Of a stretch of 54,453 nt of DNA, positions 1 to 7,627 are shown one piece after another (the stretch's first letter is position 1; every line of letters starts with the position of its first letter). The translations under genes were made by a program, and so were the position numbers. The stretch is from JACRAO01 sp964490895 (GTDB taxonomy: Bacteria; Bdellovibrionota; UBA1018), in assembly GCA_964490895.1 (NCBI GenBank), contig CAZBEI010000107.1, positions 1 through 54,453 on the forward strand. The letters run 5' to 3'. The notes below the pieces were generated by a model. That model ran no database searches. It worked only from the letters and a program-made list of their open reading frames with translations, and was not told where the DNA came from.

Positions 1-49
1 TTGGCAGCGAAAAAAAACCAAGGTAAGACGAAGTGAATGCGTTAAAAAT

Positions 50-135
50 GCCGGGGTGGCGAAACTGGTAGACGCACAGGACTTAAAATCCTGGGCCTGG
101 AAACGGGCGTACCGGTTCAATTCCGGTCCTCGGCA
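50..135 (+). tRNA. tRNA-Leu (anticodon UAA)
   Basis: The 86-nt sequence folds as a class II tRNA. The 7-bp acceptor stem pairs GCCGGGG with CCTCGGC, followed by discriminator A at 135. The anticodon stem is CAGGA/TCCTG around the loop CTTAAAA, giving anticodon TAA at 84-86. A long variable arm follows, and the T arm carries GGTTCAATTCC. The CCA end is not encoded, because TTC follows the discriminator. It decodes UUA leucine codons, which are frequent in the AT-rich genes around it. Only 49 bases precede it, so its promoter is probably partly outside the window. Confidence 0.97.
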
Positions 136-147
136 TTCTGAAGTTTT

Positions 148-1236
148 ATGGAACTTACTAAAACTAAAATCAAAATAGCCCATGGGGTCTCTCCCCAAAT
201 ATTGATTGGGCAGGTGAAAAACACAGTCCCCTTTTTATGGGAAAATAAAATTTACCAGACAGGTTGTCTTGCTCCTTTGTTCCAAGCTGAGCAAAATCTG
301 ACTCACCTCGATTACTTTAAACTCTGTCTCATTTCTCATTTTGCAACCGTAGGGAGTTTTGTCCCGACCGATGTGGACAATCAAATTCGTTTTAAGCTCT
401 GGAGCCCAGAATTAAGTTTGAGCGAAGTGTTGTCCATGTGCGAAGAGACACTGAATTTTTTCCACTGGGATTTTACCTCTGTTTCAACCCGATGGGTTAA
501 GTCTCCTCTCACAGGCGAAAAGCTTTCCGGTCATCACGGAGAGTGGTTCAGCGTGGCAGTAGCCGCTTATGGAGCACTTCGAAAAAGACAACCTAAACTT
601 GCAGATGACGTACAGTCACTGATTGTGCAAGAAATGGAAAGGGAAGAGAGAATTTTTGTAGATTTCAAAACAATAAAAGACGGAATAGGGCTCCTCAAGG
701 CAGCCACTCTCATTGCACACAATTTAGGAGATTTAGACCGAGTCATTGAGATGTGGAATTTACCCGAGGGAGACCCACTCAAGAGGAGCAGAACTTTTCA
801 AAACTCTATTTTTTATCAAGTGAGCAAACTCAATAAACTCTGCATGGCTTTAGAAAATCATAGACACTTCGCGTTACGAGTTCCCCGCTGCTTAAGAAAA
901 AATTCCGATTTTTTACTCCCCATTGGGCCCTTTTTTGATGATTGGGGGAGAAAGCTAAGTCGTCATCCCGCTTTGAGTTTTGAGGAGTTAGCAGAAATAG
1001 TAGAAGCCTTAATTCAAGGTTGGGAAAAACTTTCCAAGGCTTCAGGGCCCTCCTATGGCTACCCTCGAGCACTTGCCGGAATTTTAGACTCTTTCTCTGG
1101 TGGACTCCGGGCCCTACAAACACATCTTCCCTCGCGTGTCGCACGAAAGCTGCAGGCTGGCAGTCTTCATAATTTGATCCAAATTTCTAAAAAGCAATTC
1201 GAAGATCAGTGGTCATGCAGGGCTCTATCTCATTGA
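148..1236 (+). CDS. Hypothetical protein, 362 aa, possibly metal- or nucleotide-independent cytosolic protein
   Basis: I do not recognise a family. The product is a soluble-looking 362-residue protein without signal peptide or membrane segment. It starts with a Lys-rich stretch (MELTKTKIKIAHG) and has a mixed hydrophobic core, a GHHGEW segment near residue 128 and a predicted helical C-terminal half. The ATG lies only 12 nt after the tRNA-Leu and has no strong Shine-Dalgarno, so it may be translated from the tRNA read-through transcript or from a promoter upstream of the tRNA. The stop lies 36 nt before the preferred start of the potassium importer. The two are on the same strand and could be co-transcribed. 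The open frame, codon pattern and length support a real gene; the function is unknown. Confidence 0.8.
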   Translation: MELTKTKIKIAHGVSPQILIGQVKNTVPFLWENKIYQTGCLAPLFQAEQNLTHLDYFKLCLISHFATVGSFVPTDVDNQIRFKLWSPELSLSEVLSMCEETLNFFHWDFTSVSTRWVKSPLTGEKLSGHHGEWFSVAVAAYGALRKRQPKLADDVQSLIVQEMEREERIFVDFKTIKDGIGLLKAATLIAHNLGDLDRVIEMWNLPEGDPLKRSRTFQNSIFYQVSKLNKLCMALENHRHFALRVPRCLRKNSDFLLPIGPFFDDWGRKLSRHPALSFEELAEIVEALIQGWEKLSKASGPSYGYPRALAGILDSFSGGLRALQTHLPSRVARKLQAGSLHNLIQISKKQFEDQWSCRALSH

Positions 1237-1271
1237 CATTCAAAAATATTTGGAAGAAGAATAAGAAAATC

Positions 1272-3098
1272 ATGAGCTTAAGCAGAATTAAAAGTTTCTT
1301 AGTAGGCCAGCCTCTAGCAAACGAGATGGCTGAAAATGAGCGTATCCCTAAATTAAAAGCGCTGGCAGTTTTGTCCTCTGATGCTCTCTCTTCCGTGGCC
1401 TACGCTACAGAAGAAGTTTTAATCCCCCTGGCTTTCTTTAGTATAACTGCAATTGCATGGTCGATCCCCATCGCCATCGCCATCGCAACACTTCTCATCA
1501 TAGTTACCGTTTCTTATCGACAGACAATCGACGCCTACCCCTCTGGAGGGGGGGCCTACACAGTTGCAAAAGAAAACTTAGGCACAAATGCTGGGCTCAT
1601 TGCGGGAGCCTCACTCTTAATTGATTATATCCTCACGGTTGCAGTGTCTATTGCGGCCGGAGTAGAAAACATTGCATCGGCTTTCCCTTCTCTCAATCCA
1701 CACAGAGAAGGAATTGGAACCGTCATCATTATTTTAATTACTCTTTTTAATCTGCGTGGGCTAAGAGAATCTGCCAATATTTTTGCGCTCCCAACCTATA
1801 TGTTTATTTTCTCATTTTTAGTTTTAATTGGAGTAGGCGCCTATAAAATTTTGACCGGTGCAGTGATGCCGGCGGCACCGCTCGTTCATGAGACATATCC
1901 TGCAATTCCACTCTTTTTATTACTGCGTGCGTTTTCTTCTGGATGTGCTGCTCTCACAGGGATTGAAGCCATCTCTAACGGAGTCCAAATGTTTCGAGAA
2001 CCTGCTCAAAAAAATGCGAAGATAACAATGTTTTGGATGTCTACAATATTAGGATTTTTATTTTTATCCATCACTCTTTTATCCCATGTCTATGGAATTA
2101 CTCCTAAGGAAGGCGAAACGGCAGTCTCCTTACTCTCTCACTCTGTCTTTGGCGACCACCTTTTCTACTATATCATCCAAGCCTCTACAGCCATGATCCT
2201 CATCTTAGCTGCAAATACAAGTTTTGCAGGTTTCCCGAGACTTTCTTCGCTCCTTGCGAAAGATCGTTTCTTGCCCAGGCAAATGGCCCTGCTCGGTGAC
2301 AGGCTCGTATTTTCGAATGGGATCTTAGGGCTCAGCATTGGCGCCATTGGGCTCATTGTGCTTTTTAAGGGCGAAACACACCAACTGATCCCGCTCTATG
2401 CAGTTGGAGTCTTCCTTTCCTTTACCCTATCTCAAGCCGGAATGGTCGTGCATCACATCAAGGGGAGGCAAAAGGGCTGGATTAGAGCATTGTGTTTTAA
2501 TTCCATAGGAGCTCTTGCCACTGGTATTGTTTCGCTTGTTATTGCCAGCACCAAATTTACTCATGGTGCATGGATGGTGATTTTGCTGATCCCACTCCTG
2601 GTGCTTTTTTTTAAACAAATCAACCACCACTACCTTTGGATTGCAAAAAAATTGGCCTATGCTTCTGCACAAATGCTCGCTCCACTCGAAGACGAAGTCG
2701 AACACACCGCCATTGTCCCCATCTCTGGAATTCACCGTGGCGTGATCGACGCAATCCGGTACGCCAAAAGCATCTCTGCTGATGTCAGAGCCTGCTATGT
2801 GGAGCTGGACATAGAGAGCACAGAGCGTTTTAAAGAACAATGGACAAAGTCATTGGGAAATATCCCCTTTGTAGTTTTAAAGTCCCCTTTTCGTTCTGTC
2901 ATTTATCCCATCTTAGAATATATCGACGATGTCAGGCAGTGCACTCACGGTGATTTTATTACGGTCGTTATTCCAGAATTTATTACGCCAAAGTGGTACC
3001 ACAATTTTTTGCACAACCAGACGGCCTTGTTTCTCAGAACCGCGCTTCGGTTTAAGAAAAATACAATTGTGACCAGTGTGCGGTATCATATTGAGTAA
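1272..3098 (+). CDS. kimA: KimA-type potassium/proton symporter (KUP/APC superfamily)
   Basis: This 608-aa inner-membrane protein imports potassium, by similarity to Bacillus subtilis KimA (YdaO, about 607 aa). Hallmarks are ALAVLSSDALSSVAYATEE near the N-terminus, SYRQTIDAYPSGGGAY, LLIDYILTVAVSIAAG and FSSGCAALTGIEAISNGV. Twelve or so membrane segments precede a cytosolic C-terminal domain of about 150 residues, which ends with an HN-Q-ALFLR segment typical of the family. An upstream ATG at 1209 would add 21 residues and overlap the previous gene. I prefer 1272 because the family begins with the short S-hydrophobic-K-F-L-G-PL motif there. In Firmicutes KimA is controlled by c-di-AMP; I see no room for a ydaO-type riboswitch here, as the gene is almost contiguous with its neighbour. 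The following gene is convergent. Confidence 0.88.
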   Translation: MSLSRIKSFLVGQPLANEMAENERIPKLKALAVLSSDALSSVAYATEEVLIPLAFFSITAIAWSIPIAIAIATLLIIVTVSYRQTIDAYPSGGGAYTVAKENLGTNAGLIAGASLLIDYILTVAVSIAAGVENIASAFPSLNPHREGIGTVIIILITLFNLRGLRESANIFALPTYMFIFSFLVLIGVGAYKILTGAVMPAAPLVHETYPAIPLFLLLRAFSSGCAALTGIEAISNGVQMFREPAQKNAKITMFWMSTILGFLFLSITLLSHVYGITPKEGETAVSLLSHSVFGDHLFYYIIQASTAMILILAANTSFAGFPRLSSLLAKDRFLPRQMALLGDRLVFSNGILGLSIGAIGLIVLFKGETHQLIPLYAVGVFLSFTLSQAGMVVHHIKGRQKGWIRALCFNSIGALATGIVSLVIASTKFTHGAWMVILLIPLLVLFFKQINHHYLWIAKKLAYASAQMLAPLEDEVEHTAIVPISGIHRGVIDAIRYAKSISADVRACYVELDIESTERFKEQWTKSLGNIPFVVLKSPFRSVIYPILEYIDDVRQCTHGDFITVVIPEFITPKWYHNFLHNQTALFLRTALRFKKNTIVTSVRYHIE

Positions 3099-3123
3099 TT
3101 TGGATGAGTCTCACATTGCAGTA

Positions 3124-3540
3124 CTAGATCACGCTTGTCAAAAATGGATACTTTCTAAAGTTTGCGTCTCGAGTCATGATTTTTTTTACTCCATTTAACT
3201 TTAAACACAGTGCAATTCTTGCATCAAAAATTTCATTTCCTCTGATTCCTGGGACATCGTTTACAAGTTCTTTCAGATGGATCCACCAATCTGTTGGTTC
3301 TTCAAGAATTCTCATAGAATAATAATCTAAAAACTGCTCCAAGGTCTCAACGGCCTGGTGAGCAGCAAGGTGGATTTTAAAAACTCTGGGATGTGTCAGT
3401 AATCGAAGGCACTCACCCACATTGGTTGGGGTAGTGCACACTCCTCCCGAGAGTGAGGCCATTTTTTCTTTAGAAGTTTTGTGAAAAACAGTTGAGCTCA
3501 CCATGAGATCAATTAAGGTGTTTGTGTCAACTCCTGTCAT
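3124..3540 (-). CDS. PIN-domain toxin (VapC-like endoribonuclease)
   Basis: The product has 138 aa and a PIN fold. The acidic metal-binding residues are in place: D5 in GVDTNTLIDL, E43 in NVGECLRLL, D106 in EIFDARIA and D125 in MTRDANF. PIN toxins cut RNA (often initiator tRNA or rRNA) with Mg2+ until neutralised by the partner antitoxin. Here the partner is the overlapping upstream gene, which shares 14 nt with the toxin start, so translation is coupled. The sequence is clearly different from the second PIN toxin in the window (DTNTLIDL here, DTSVWIQY there), so the two pairs are not a recent duplication. It resembles the group of PIN proteins annotated as TA-system VapC. The RNA target cannot be told from sequence. 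Confidence 0.88.
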   Translation of the reverse strand: MTGVDTNTLIDLMVSSTVFHKTSKEKMASLSGGVCTTPTNVGECLRLLTHPRVFKIHLAAHQAVETLEQFLDYYSMRILEEPTDWWIHLKELVNDVPGIRGNEIFDARIALCLKLNGVKKIMTRDANFRKYPFLTSVI

Positions 3541-3766
3541 CTTCTAGCTCCTCCATCCAGTTTTTTCTGCTGGATAAATCCAGTTTGGGTTCGCCTAACT
3601 GAAGCGGTTTGAATGATTTTTTTTTGTCTTTCTGTTTTATTTTTAAATACTCTTTTCCAAGTGTAGCCCAGAAGGTAATGATTTGACTCACTGTTTTACC
3701 TGTCTCAATGGCCTCTTTTTGAGCTTCTTTAAATACCTTGTCTTCAATGATTAAACTAGTCTTCAT
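3527..3766 (-). CDS. Antitoxin of the PIN toxin (VapB-like)
   Basis: The product is a small 79-aa protein. Its N-terminal half (TSLIIEDKVFKEAQKEA, then GKTVSQII) has the beta-strand plus two-helix pattern of ribbon-helix-helix DNA binders. Its charged C-terminal half (KKSFKPLQLGEPKLDL, then WMEELEDD) is the kind that wraps the toxin. It overlaps the toxin by 14 nt. The start codon sits inside a perfect 21-bp inverted repeat, and a TTGACA/TAGTAT promoter lies in the same repeat. The gene is therefore almost certainly autoregulated. No Shine-Dalgarno precedes the ATG, and the predicted leader is only about 10 nt. Confidence 0.85.
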   Translation of the reverse strand: MKTSLIIEDKVFKEAQKEAIETGKTVSQIITFWATLGKEYLKIKQKDKKKSFKPLQLGEPKLDLSSRKNWMEELEDDRS

Positions 3767-3806
3767 AAGAATATATATTCTATACTATAGAATATATATT
3801 CTTATG
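3764..3806 (-). promoter_or_regulatory. TA operator: 21-bp perfect inverted repeat overlapping the minus-strand promoter
   Basis: Arms 3764-3784 and 3786-3806 are perfect inverted copies around a single C at 3785. Each arm contains the self-palindrome GAATATATATTC (3769-3780 and 3790-3801); their centres are 21 bp apart, two helical turns, so two dimers could bind the same face. On the minus strand TTGACA (plus 3810-3805) and TAGTAT (plus 3787-3782) are separated by exactly 17 bp, so the operator covers the spacer, -10 and start site. The antitoxin ATG (3766-3764) is inside the left arm. This is direct sequence evidence for an autoregulatory site; binding by the antitoxin is inference. Confidence 0.85.
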
Positions 3807-3879
3807 TCAAGCTAGTACTCTGACCACTAGAAGCGCTGCAACGGAGCACTCCCTATAATGTGTATATTTTAGGTTTTAT

Positions 3880-3908
3880 TTGACATTTTAAAGCATATAA
3901 AATATTAT
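3880..3908 (+). promoter_or_regulatory. Predicted promoter of the vapBC pair (leaderless)
   Basis: TTGACA at 3880-3885 and TATTAT at 3903-3908 are separated by 17 bp. The expected start point (3915-3916) coincides with the ATG at 3916, and no Shine-Dalgarno is present, so the message would be leaderless. The divergent TA operon starts about 140 bp away. Confidence 0.6.
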
Positions 3909-3915
3909 GTATTGT

Positions 3916-4122
3916 ATGCGGACCACACTGGATATACCTCAACAACTCATCGAAGAAGCACAAAAAATATTAGGCTTTAAGTCAAAAACAGACACCGTTA
4001 TTGTTTCCTTACAGGAGTTTATCAGAAGAAAAAGAATGGACGAGCTGAAGGGTTTGGTTGGAAAAATTTCATTGGATATAGACTTAGATAAGTCCAGAAA
4101 ACGATTTCGAAATAAAAAATGA
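3916..4122 (+). CDS. vapB: VapB-type antitoxin
   Basis: This is a 68-aa antitoxin of the VapB family. The N-terminus MRTTLDIPQQLIEEAQK is the standard beta-strand plus helix of this DNA-binding group. It is followed by GFKSKTDTVIVSLQEFIRRKR, the second helix, and a charged tail that would occupy the toxin. An ATG three codons upstream (3907) is possible, but the family starts at MRTTL and the promoter predicts a leaderless transcript beginning here. The stop overlaps the toxin start as ATGA. It should neutralise the following PIN RNase and repress the operon. Confidence 0.9.
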   Translation: MRTTLDIPQQLIEEAQKILGFKSKTDTVIVSLQEFIRRKRMDELKGLVGKISLDIDLDKSRKRFRNKK

Positions 4123-4508
4123 TCTTTGTCGACACCTCAGTTTGGATTCAGTATTTTAGAGGATCAGAGCTTGATCTTATCAGAAAAATTAACGGGCTTC
4201 TCGACGAAGATCAAATTGCCTTAGCTGCACCTGTTTGGATCGAACTTCTTGCGGGAGCAAGACAAATTGAACTGCAAAAGTTTAAACGTATTTTTTATGC
4301 TCTACCCAGATTTTACCCAACCGAGTCATGCTGGAATAGTATTGAAGATTGGGTAGAAAAAGCAAGAAAAGAGGGCTATCGCTTTAGCATTGCTGATCTG
4401 CTTATTGCTGCAATTGTAAAAGAAAATAATGCTAGACTTTTAACCCTGGATAAAGATTTTCATAAAATGACTGAACTCAAATGGATTCATCTAGAATCTA
4501 TACATTAA
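4119..4508 (+). CDS. vapC: VapC-type PIN-domain ribonuclease toxin
   Basis: The product is a 129-aa PIN-domain toxin. The catalytic carboxylates are D5 (IFVDTSVWIQYF), E42 (VWIELLAGA), D93 (FSIADLLIAA) and D111/D113 (LTLDKDFHKM). This full set and the normal length suggest an active Mg2+-dependent endoribonuclease, inhibited by the overlapping VapB. It lies back to back with another PIN/antitoxin pair, giving two divergent TA operons within 1.4 kb. It ends 20 nt from the convergent YceI gene. Nothing in the sequence indicates damage. Confidence 0.92.
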   Translation: MIFVDTSVWIQYFRGSELDLIRKINGLLDEDQIALAAPVWIELLAGARQIELQKFKRIFYALPRFYPTESCWNSIEDWVEKARKEGYRFSIADLLIAAIVKENNARLLTLDKDFHKMTELKWIHLESIH

Positions 4509-4528
4509 TCTATTCAGTAGGCTAGATA

Positions 4529-5101
4529 TTATTTCTTCTGCAAAGCTTCCACATTGAGCACAATTTCTACTTCTTCGCCGACGAGAAGTCCACCGCTGTC
4601 GAGGATCTTATTCCAAATGAGTCCAAAGTCTTTTCGATTAATTTTTGTGGTGGCCGAAAATCCAGCTCGCTGGTTTCCCCAGGGGTCCTTGTCAGAACCC
4701 ATAAACTCTAGATTAAAAACAACTGGCTTTGTCACCCCATGTAGGCTGAGATCTCCTTCCATTTTATATTCGTTTTCGTTTTTTCGGGAGACTTTTTTTG
4801 TCTGAAACTCAAGGGTCTTAAATTTTTCTACATCAAAAAAATCAGCTGATTTGAGATGGGTGTCTCGCTTTTCATTGTTGGTGTAAATGCTCGATGCTTT
4901 GACACTAAATTTTCCCTTTGAATTCTCAGGTTTCTTCGAATCAAAACTAAAACCTCCATCAAATTCTTTAAACTCCCCATGTACTTTGCTCACAATGTGC
5001 CTCACAATAAATCCTACCCGTGTATGGGATGGATCAATGCTGTAATCAGCGGCCCATAAAATCCCTGAGTTAAAAATCAACAAACCAATTATTTTTTTCA
5101 T
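4529..5101 (-). CDS. YceI-family periplasmic protein
   Basis: The product has 190 aa with a short signal peptide (MKKIIGLLIFNSGILWA, cleavage before ADYS). The mature part matches the YceI lipocalin-like barrel: YSIDPSHTRVGFIVRHIVSKVHGEF, then GKFSVKASSIYTNNEKRDTHLKS-DFFDVEKF, then GDLSLHGVTKPV, with a C-terminal NRKDFGLIWN. Proteins of this family bind isoprenoids, lipids or quinone-like ligands in the periplasm and are often stress-induced. The start has a good site (GGAG, 7 nt upstream). A strong AT-rich hairpin separates it from the lux-like operon upstream, so it is probably transcribed separately or only by read-through. The ligand is unknown. Confidence 0.92.
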   Translation of the reverse strand: MKKIIGLLIFNSGILWAADYSIDPSHTRVGFIVRHIVSKVHGEFKEFDGGFSFDSKKPENSKGKFSVKASSIYTNNEKRDTHLKSADFFDVEKFKTLEFQTKKVSRKNENEYKMEGDLSLHGVTKPVVFNLEFMGSDKDPWGNQRAGFSATTKINRKDFGLIWNKILDSGGLLVGEEVEIVLNVEALQKK

Positions 5102-5136
5102 AGGTACTCCTTTTTTTCGCTGAAAGCGACTATAAC

Positions 5137-5193
5137 ATTTTTTTCAATATACAGATTCTTTTTTCTAAAAAAAATCTGTATATTGAAAAAAAT
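5137..5193. terminator. Long AT-rich hairpin between the lux-like operon and yceI
   Basis: Arms 5138-5157 and 5173-5192 pair perfectly over 20 bp, with one more A-T pair outside. After one mismatch five further A-T pairs lead to a 3-nt loop. U-runs flank both arms, so it could terminate transcription in either direction. It lies 12 nt after the last gene of the minus-strand lux-like operon and 36 nt before yceI. A low-GC terminator is the simplest reading; a role in yceI control is possible. Confidence 0.7.
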
Positions 5194-5204
5194 ATTATGG
5201 TCTA

Positions 5205-6365
5205 CTACTCCCATGATTTTGGAAAAAAATTACGCCGTTCTAAACGGTAATAGTGCTTAAAATAAGTGATATACGGCGCTGGCAAATGGAGGCTGGGACG
5301 CACCTGGTACTCAGAACATCGCCCAAACACAGCATAATCTCTCCTCTGATGCCCTTGGAGCTTTAGCGCTGGAAAATATCCACACGGAGTAAACCCTGCC
5401 TTATAAAAACAATCATTGCCGATCGTATCGGCTGCATCGTTGATGACTTCGACATAAGAAATATTTTTCTCTCGAAGCATTTTTAAAATCTGAGTGTAAA
5501 GCGCTGTCGGATCGACTCGAACCCGAATGTGCTCTCCGACGATCATGGCAAAACGTATTTGAGATTCGAGTTTGATAAAAATTTCTATGTTTTGATGAGA
5601 ATCTGTAATGAGAGCATCTGGAGTTTGAAAGGGATAGAAATTCATCCCCAAGGCCTGATTGGCTTTTAGCATTTGAAACCTCTGAGACACGAACAGGGGA
5701 GCATGAATAAGCTCTAAAGCAGGCAAAGAGACACAGTCTTTAAAAAAATGTTCTTCTGGGAGATGAGCTTCACTCAAGGCCGCAAGCCCACATTCTTTCC
5801 TGGCCGTTTCGTAAAAAGGCATCAACACGGGATGCAGTGAAAAATCAGCCCTTCTTTTATTTTCTAACACATGAGGGAAATAATATCCTGTCAGACCATT
5901 GAGCTGAGTATCATCCACCCCTCTAAAGTTTGGGAAAATCCCCAAAACTTTAAATCCCAAATCTAATGTGGTCACTTGTTGTTTTAAGGTCAAAGTACTG
6001 GTCGTAGTATAAAGAACGTCTACCGTTTTTAGCTGGTGAGTTAAAAACTCTAAAACTCCTCTAAAAATTTCTTTTAAAATAAAATCAGGGTCACCTTCCT
6101 CCGGAGAAATGACAATGTGGCCTAAACGCGCCAAGCGACTGTCCGTATCAATAAATAAATCCAAAGCATATCTGAGTTCACTCCCCCGGTGCCCCAAAAG
6201 CCAGAGTTCGCTTGGATTTTTTAGAGCTTCCCTCAATTTTCGGATATCTAAAAATAAAGGATCATGATTTAAAGCAACCGCTGATTTTTGATATAAGTTC
6301 ATGAGCTCGAAAGCATCAGATATACGCGCCACACTGTGATGTAAGGGAGTATGAAGTGTCATCAT
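5205..6365 (-). CDS. GNAT-like acyltransferase, last gene of the lux-like operon
   Basis: This 386-aa soluble protein has an N-terminal GNAT-like half. The strand pattern is RLARLGHIVISPEEGD, followed by a helix with LKEIFRGVLEFL and then TLDLGFKVLGIFPN, typical of the acyl-CoA-binding region and the family's C-terminal strands. The C-terminal half has a repeated element ending GFTPCGYFPALK and resembles the C-terminus of the ATPase/GNAT protein in the same operon (GFFVSGFVPFKDE). The two may be distant paralogues. It starts within an ATGA overlap with the MFS gene, so it is translationally coupled. Likely role: transfer of an acyl group onto an amine in the pathway; the substrate is unknown. 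The hairpin at 5137-5193 follows. Confidence 0.7.
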   Translation of the reverse strand: MMTLHTPLHHSVARISDAFELMNLYQKSAVALNHDPLFLDIRKLREALKNPSELWLLGHRGSELRYALDLFIDTDSRLARLGHIVISPEEGDPDFILKEIFRGVLEFLTHQLKTVDVLYTTTSTLTLKQQVTTLDLGFKVLGIFPNFRGVDDTQLNGLTGYYFPHVLENKRRADFSLHPVLMPFYETARKECGLAALSEAHLPEEHFFKDCVSLPALELIHAPLFVSQRFQMLKANQALGMNFYPFQTPDALITDSHQNIEIFIKLESQIRFAMIVGEHIRVRVDPTALYTQILKMLREKNISYVEVINDAADTIGNDCFYKAGFTPCGYFPALKLQGHQRRDYAVFGRCSEYQVRPSLHLPAPYITYFKHYYRLERRNFFPKSWE

Positions 6366-7627
6366 CTGACTAAACCTTCAGAAACACTGGCAAAAGCTCC
6401 GGCAAGAGCCCTGGATTTCAAAAGAGTAAGATTTTTTTCTTGCGTAAGCAGCCGCCCGAATCCAAGCAAAGCCACGCAAAAAACTCCAATGCCCTGTATC
6501 CATAAAACCTGAGGGGGAGACAACCAATCGGCTAAAATCCCAAAAGAGAAAAAAGCGACTGGAAAAGAAAAACTCACTCCCGCCTGAAGCGCTGAAAAAA
6601 ACTGGCCTTTTTCTGAGTCTAAAACGACCTCCTGAAAAAGCGAAATAAACCCGACATTATTCACCCCCAGTGCAAAACCAGCACAGGTCAGCGCCACCAA
6701 GAAAACTTCTTTTTGAACAAAAAAACCAGGGATAAGCATCATCAGACCAAAAACCATCAAACACCCCAGCCCATTCCACAGGGGATGTTCCCAATTTAGA
6801 AGTTTTCTTGAAAAAAAAGAACCCACTAAAATCCCAGCCCACAACCCTGCCTCTAAGAGGGCAAGCGTCGAAGCCCCTGCCCTTAATGAAAACTTAGTAT
6901 AAAGAGGCAAAATCACAAGCGTCGGAGTTGCAAAAAAATTGATCAATCCAAACAAGACAATGAGTTGGATCAAAATTTTTTGTTTTCTAAAACTTTGCCC
7001 GTCACCACACTTTGGACCCTTTGCTTCATTTTCTAAAGGAGGAAAGTAGCGGTATCGAATCAGTGCATTGACTCCAAAACTGAGGCCGTAACCACAGGCA
7101 CTGACACCGACCACGTGAGAAATCCCAAGTATACTGATCAGCATCGCTCCTGCTACCGCTCCTCCAAAATTAGCAAGCGAGTCAGTAGATGCCAAAAAAG
7201 AGACCGCCGCAGGCACATCTGTACGTGGCACAAGCCTCACTACTGCTTTATTTAGCGTAGGATTGACAAAGGCTTGGCAAGTAGCCACACAAAAACTCCC
7301 CACAAGAGCCACCCATGGACTAAAAAAATGAAATTGAAATGCGAGATAAAATAAACTCAAAGTGAGAAACGCAATAAAATCGCACAGCAGTAAAATGAAA
7401 CGACTGGGAACCCGATCGACTATTTTTCCAATAAGACTTACAAACAAAAGGGGTGGCAAACTTGCTGCCACTAAAAAAGATGCAGACCAAAAACCAGGCG
7501 CTGTGGAGTGCTGAGAAACAATCCACCACAAAATAGCAATTTGAGAAATGCGCAGCCCCCCCTGGCTCAAAACTTGCCCGAGCCAAAGAAAGAAAAAATC
7601 AATACTCTGAATTGGAAAAATCCGCAT
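6362..7627 (-). CDS. MFS transporter in the lux-like operon
   Basis: The product has 421 aa with about 12 membrane segments. The loop after segment 2, GKIVDRVPSRFILL, is the MFS motif A (G-x3-D-R-x-x-R). The general layout resembles DHA1-like and LplT-like permeases. The ATG at 7627 shares one base with the stop of the preceding gene (TGATG); a GTG one codon earlier is an alternative. Overlap with genes on both sides places it firmly in the operon, which suggests it moves the pathway's substrate or product across the inner membrane. Direction and substrate are not visible. Confidence 0.85.
   Translation of the reverse strand: MRIFPIQSIDFFFLWLGQVLSQGGLRISQIAILWWIVSQHSTAPGFWSASFLVAASLPPLLFVSLIGKIVDRVPSRFILLLCDFIAFLTLSLFYLAFQFHFFSPWVALVGSFCVATCQAFVNPTLNKAVVRLVPRTDVPAAVSFLASTDSLANFGGAVAGAMLISILGISHVVGVSACGYGLSFGVNALIRYRYFPPLENEAKGPKCGDGQSFRKQKILIQLIVLFGLINFFATPTLVILPLYTKFSLRAGASTLALLEAGLWAGILVGSFFSRKLLNWEHPLWNGLGCLMVFGLMMLIPGFFVQKEVFLVALTCAGFALGVNNVGFISLFQEVVLDSEKGQFFSALQAGVSFSFPVAFFSFGILADWLSPPQVLWIQGIGVFCVALLGFGRLLTQEKNLTLLKSRALAGAFASVSEGLVR

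Noticed and set aside
1237..1271. A ydaO-type c-di-AMP riboswitch before kimA
   Set aside because: Only 35 nt separate the genes, too short for that riboswitch.
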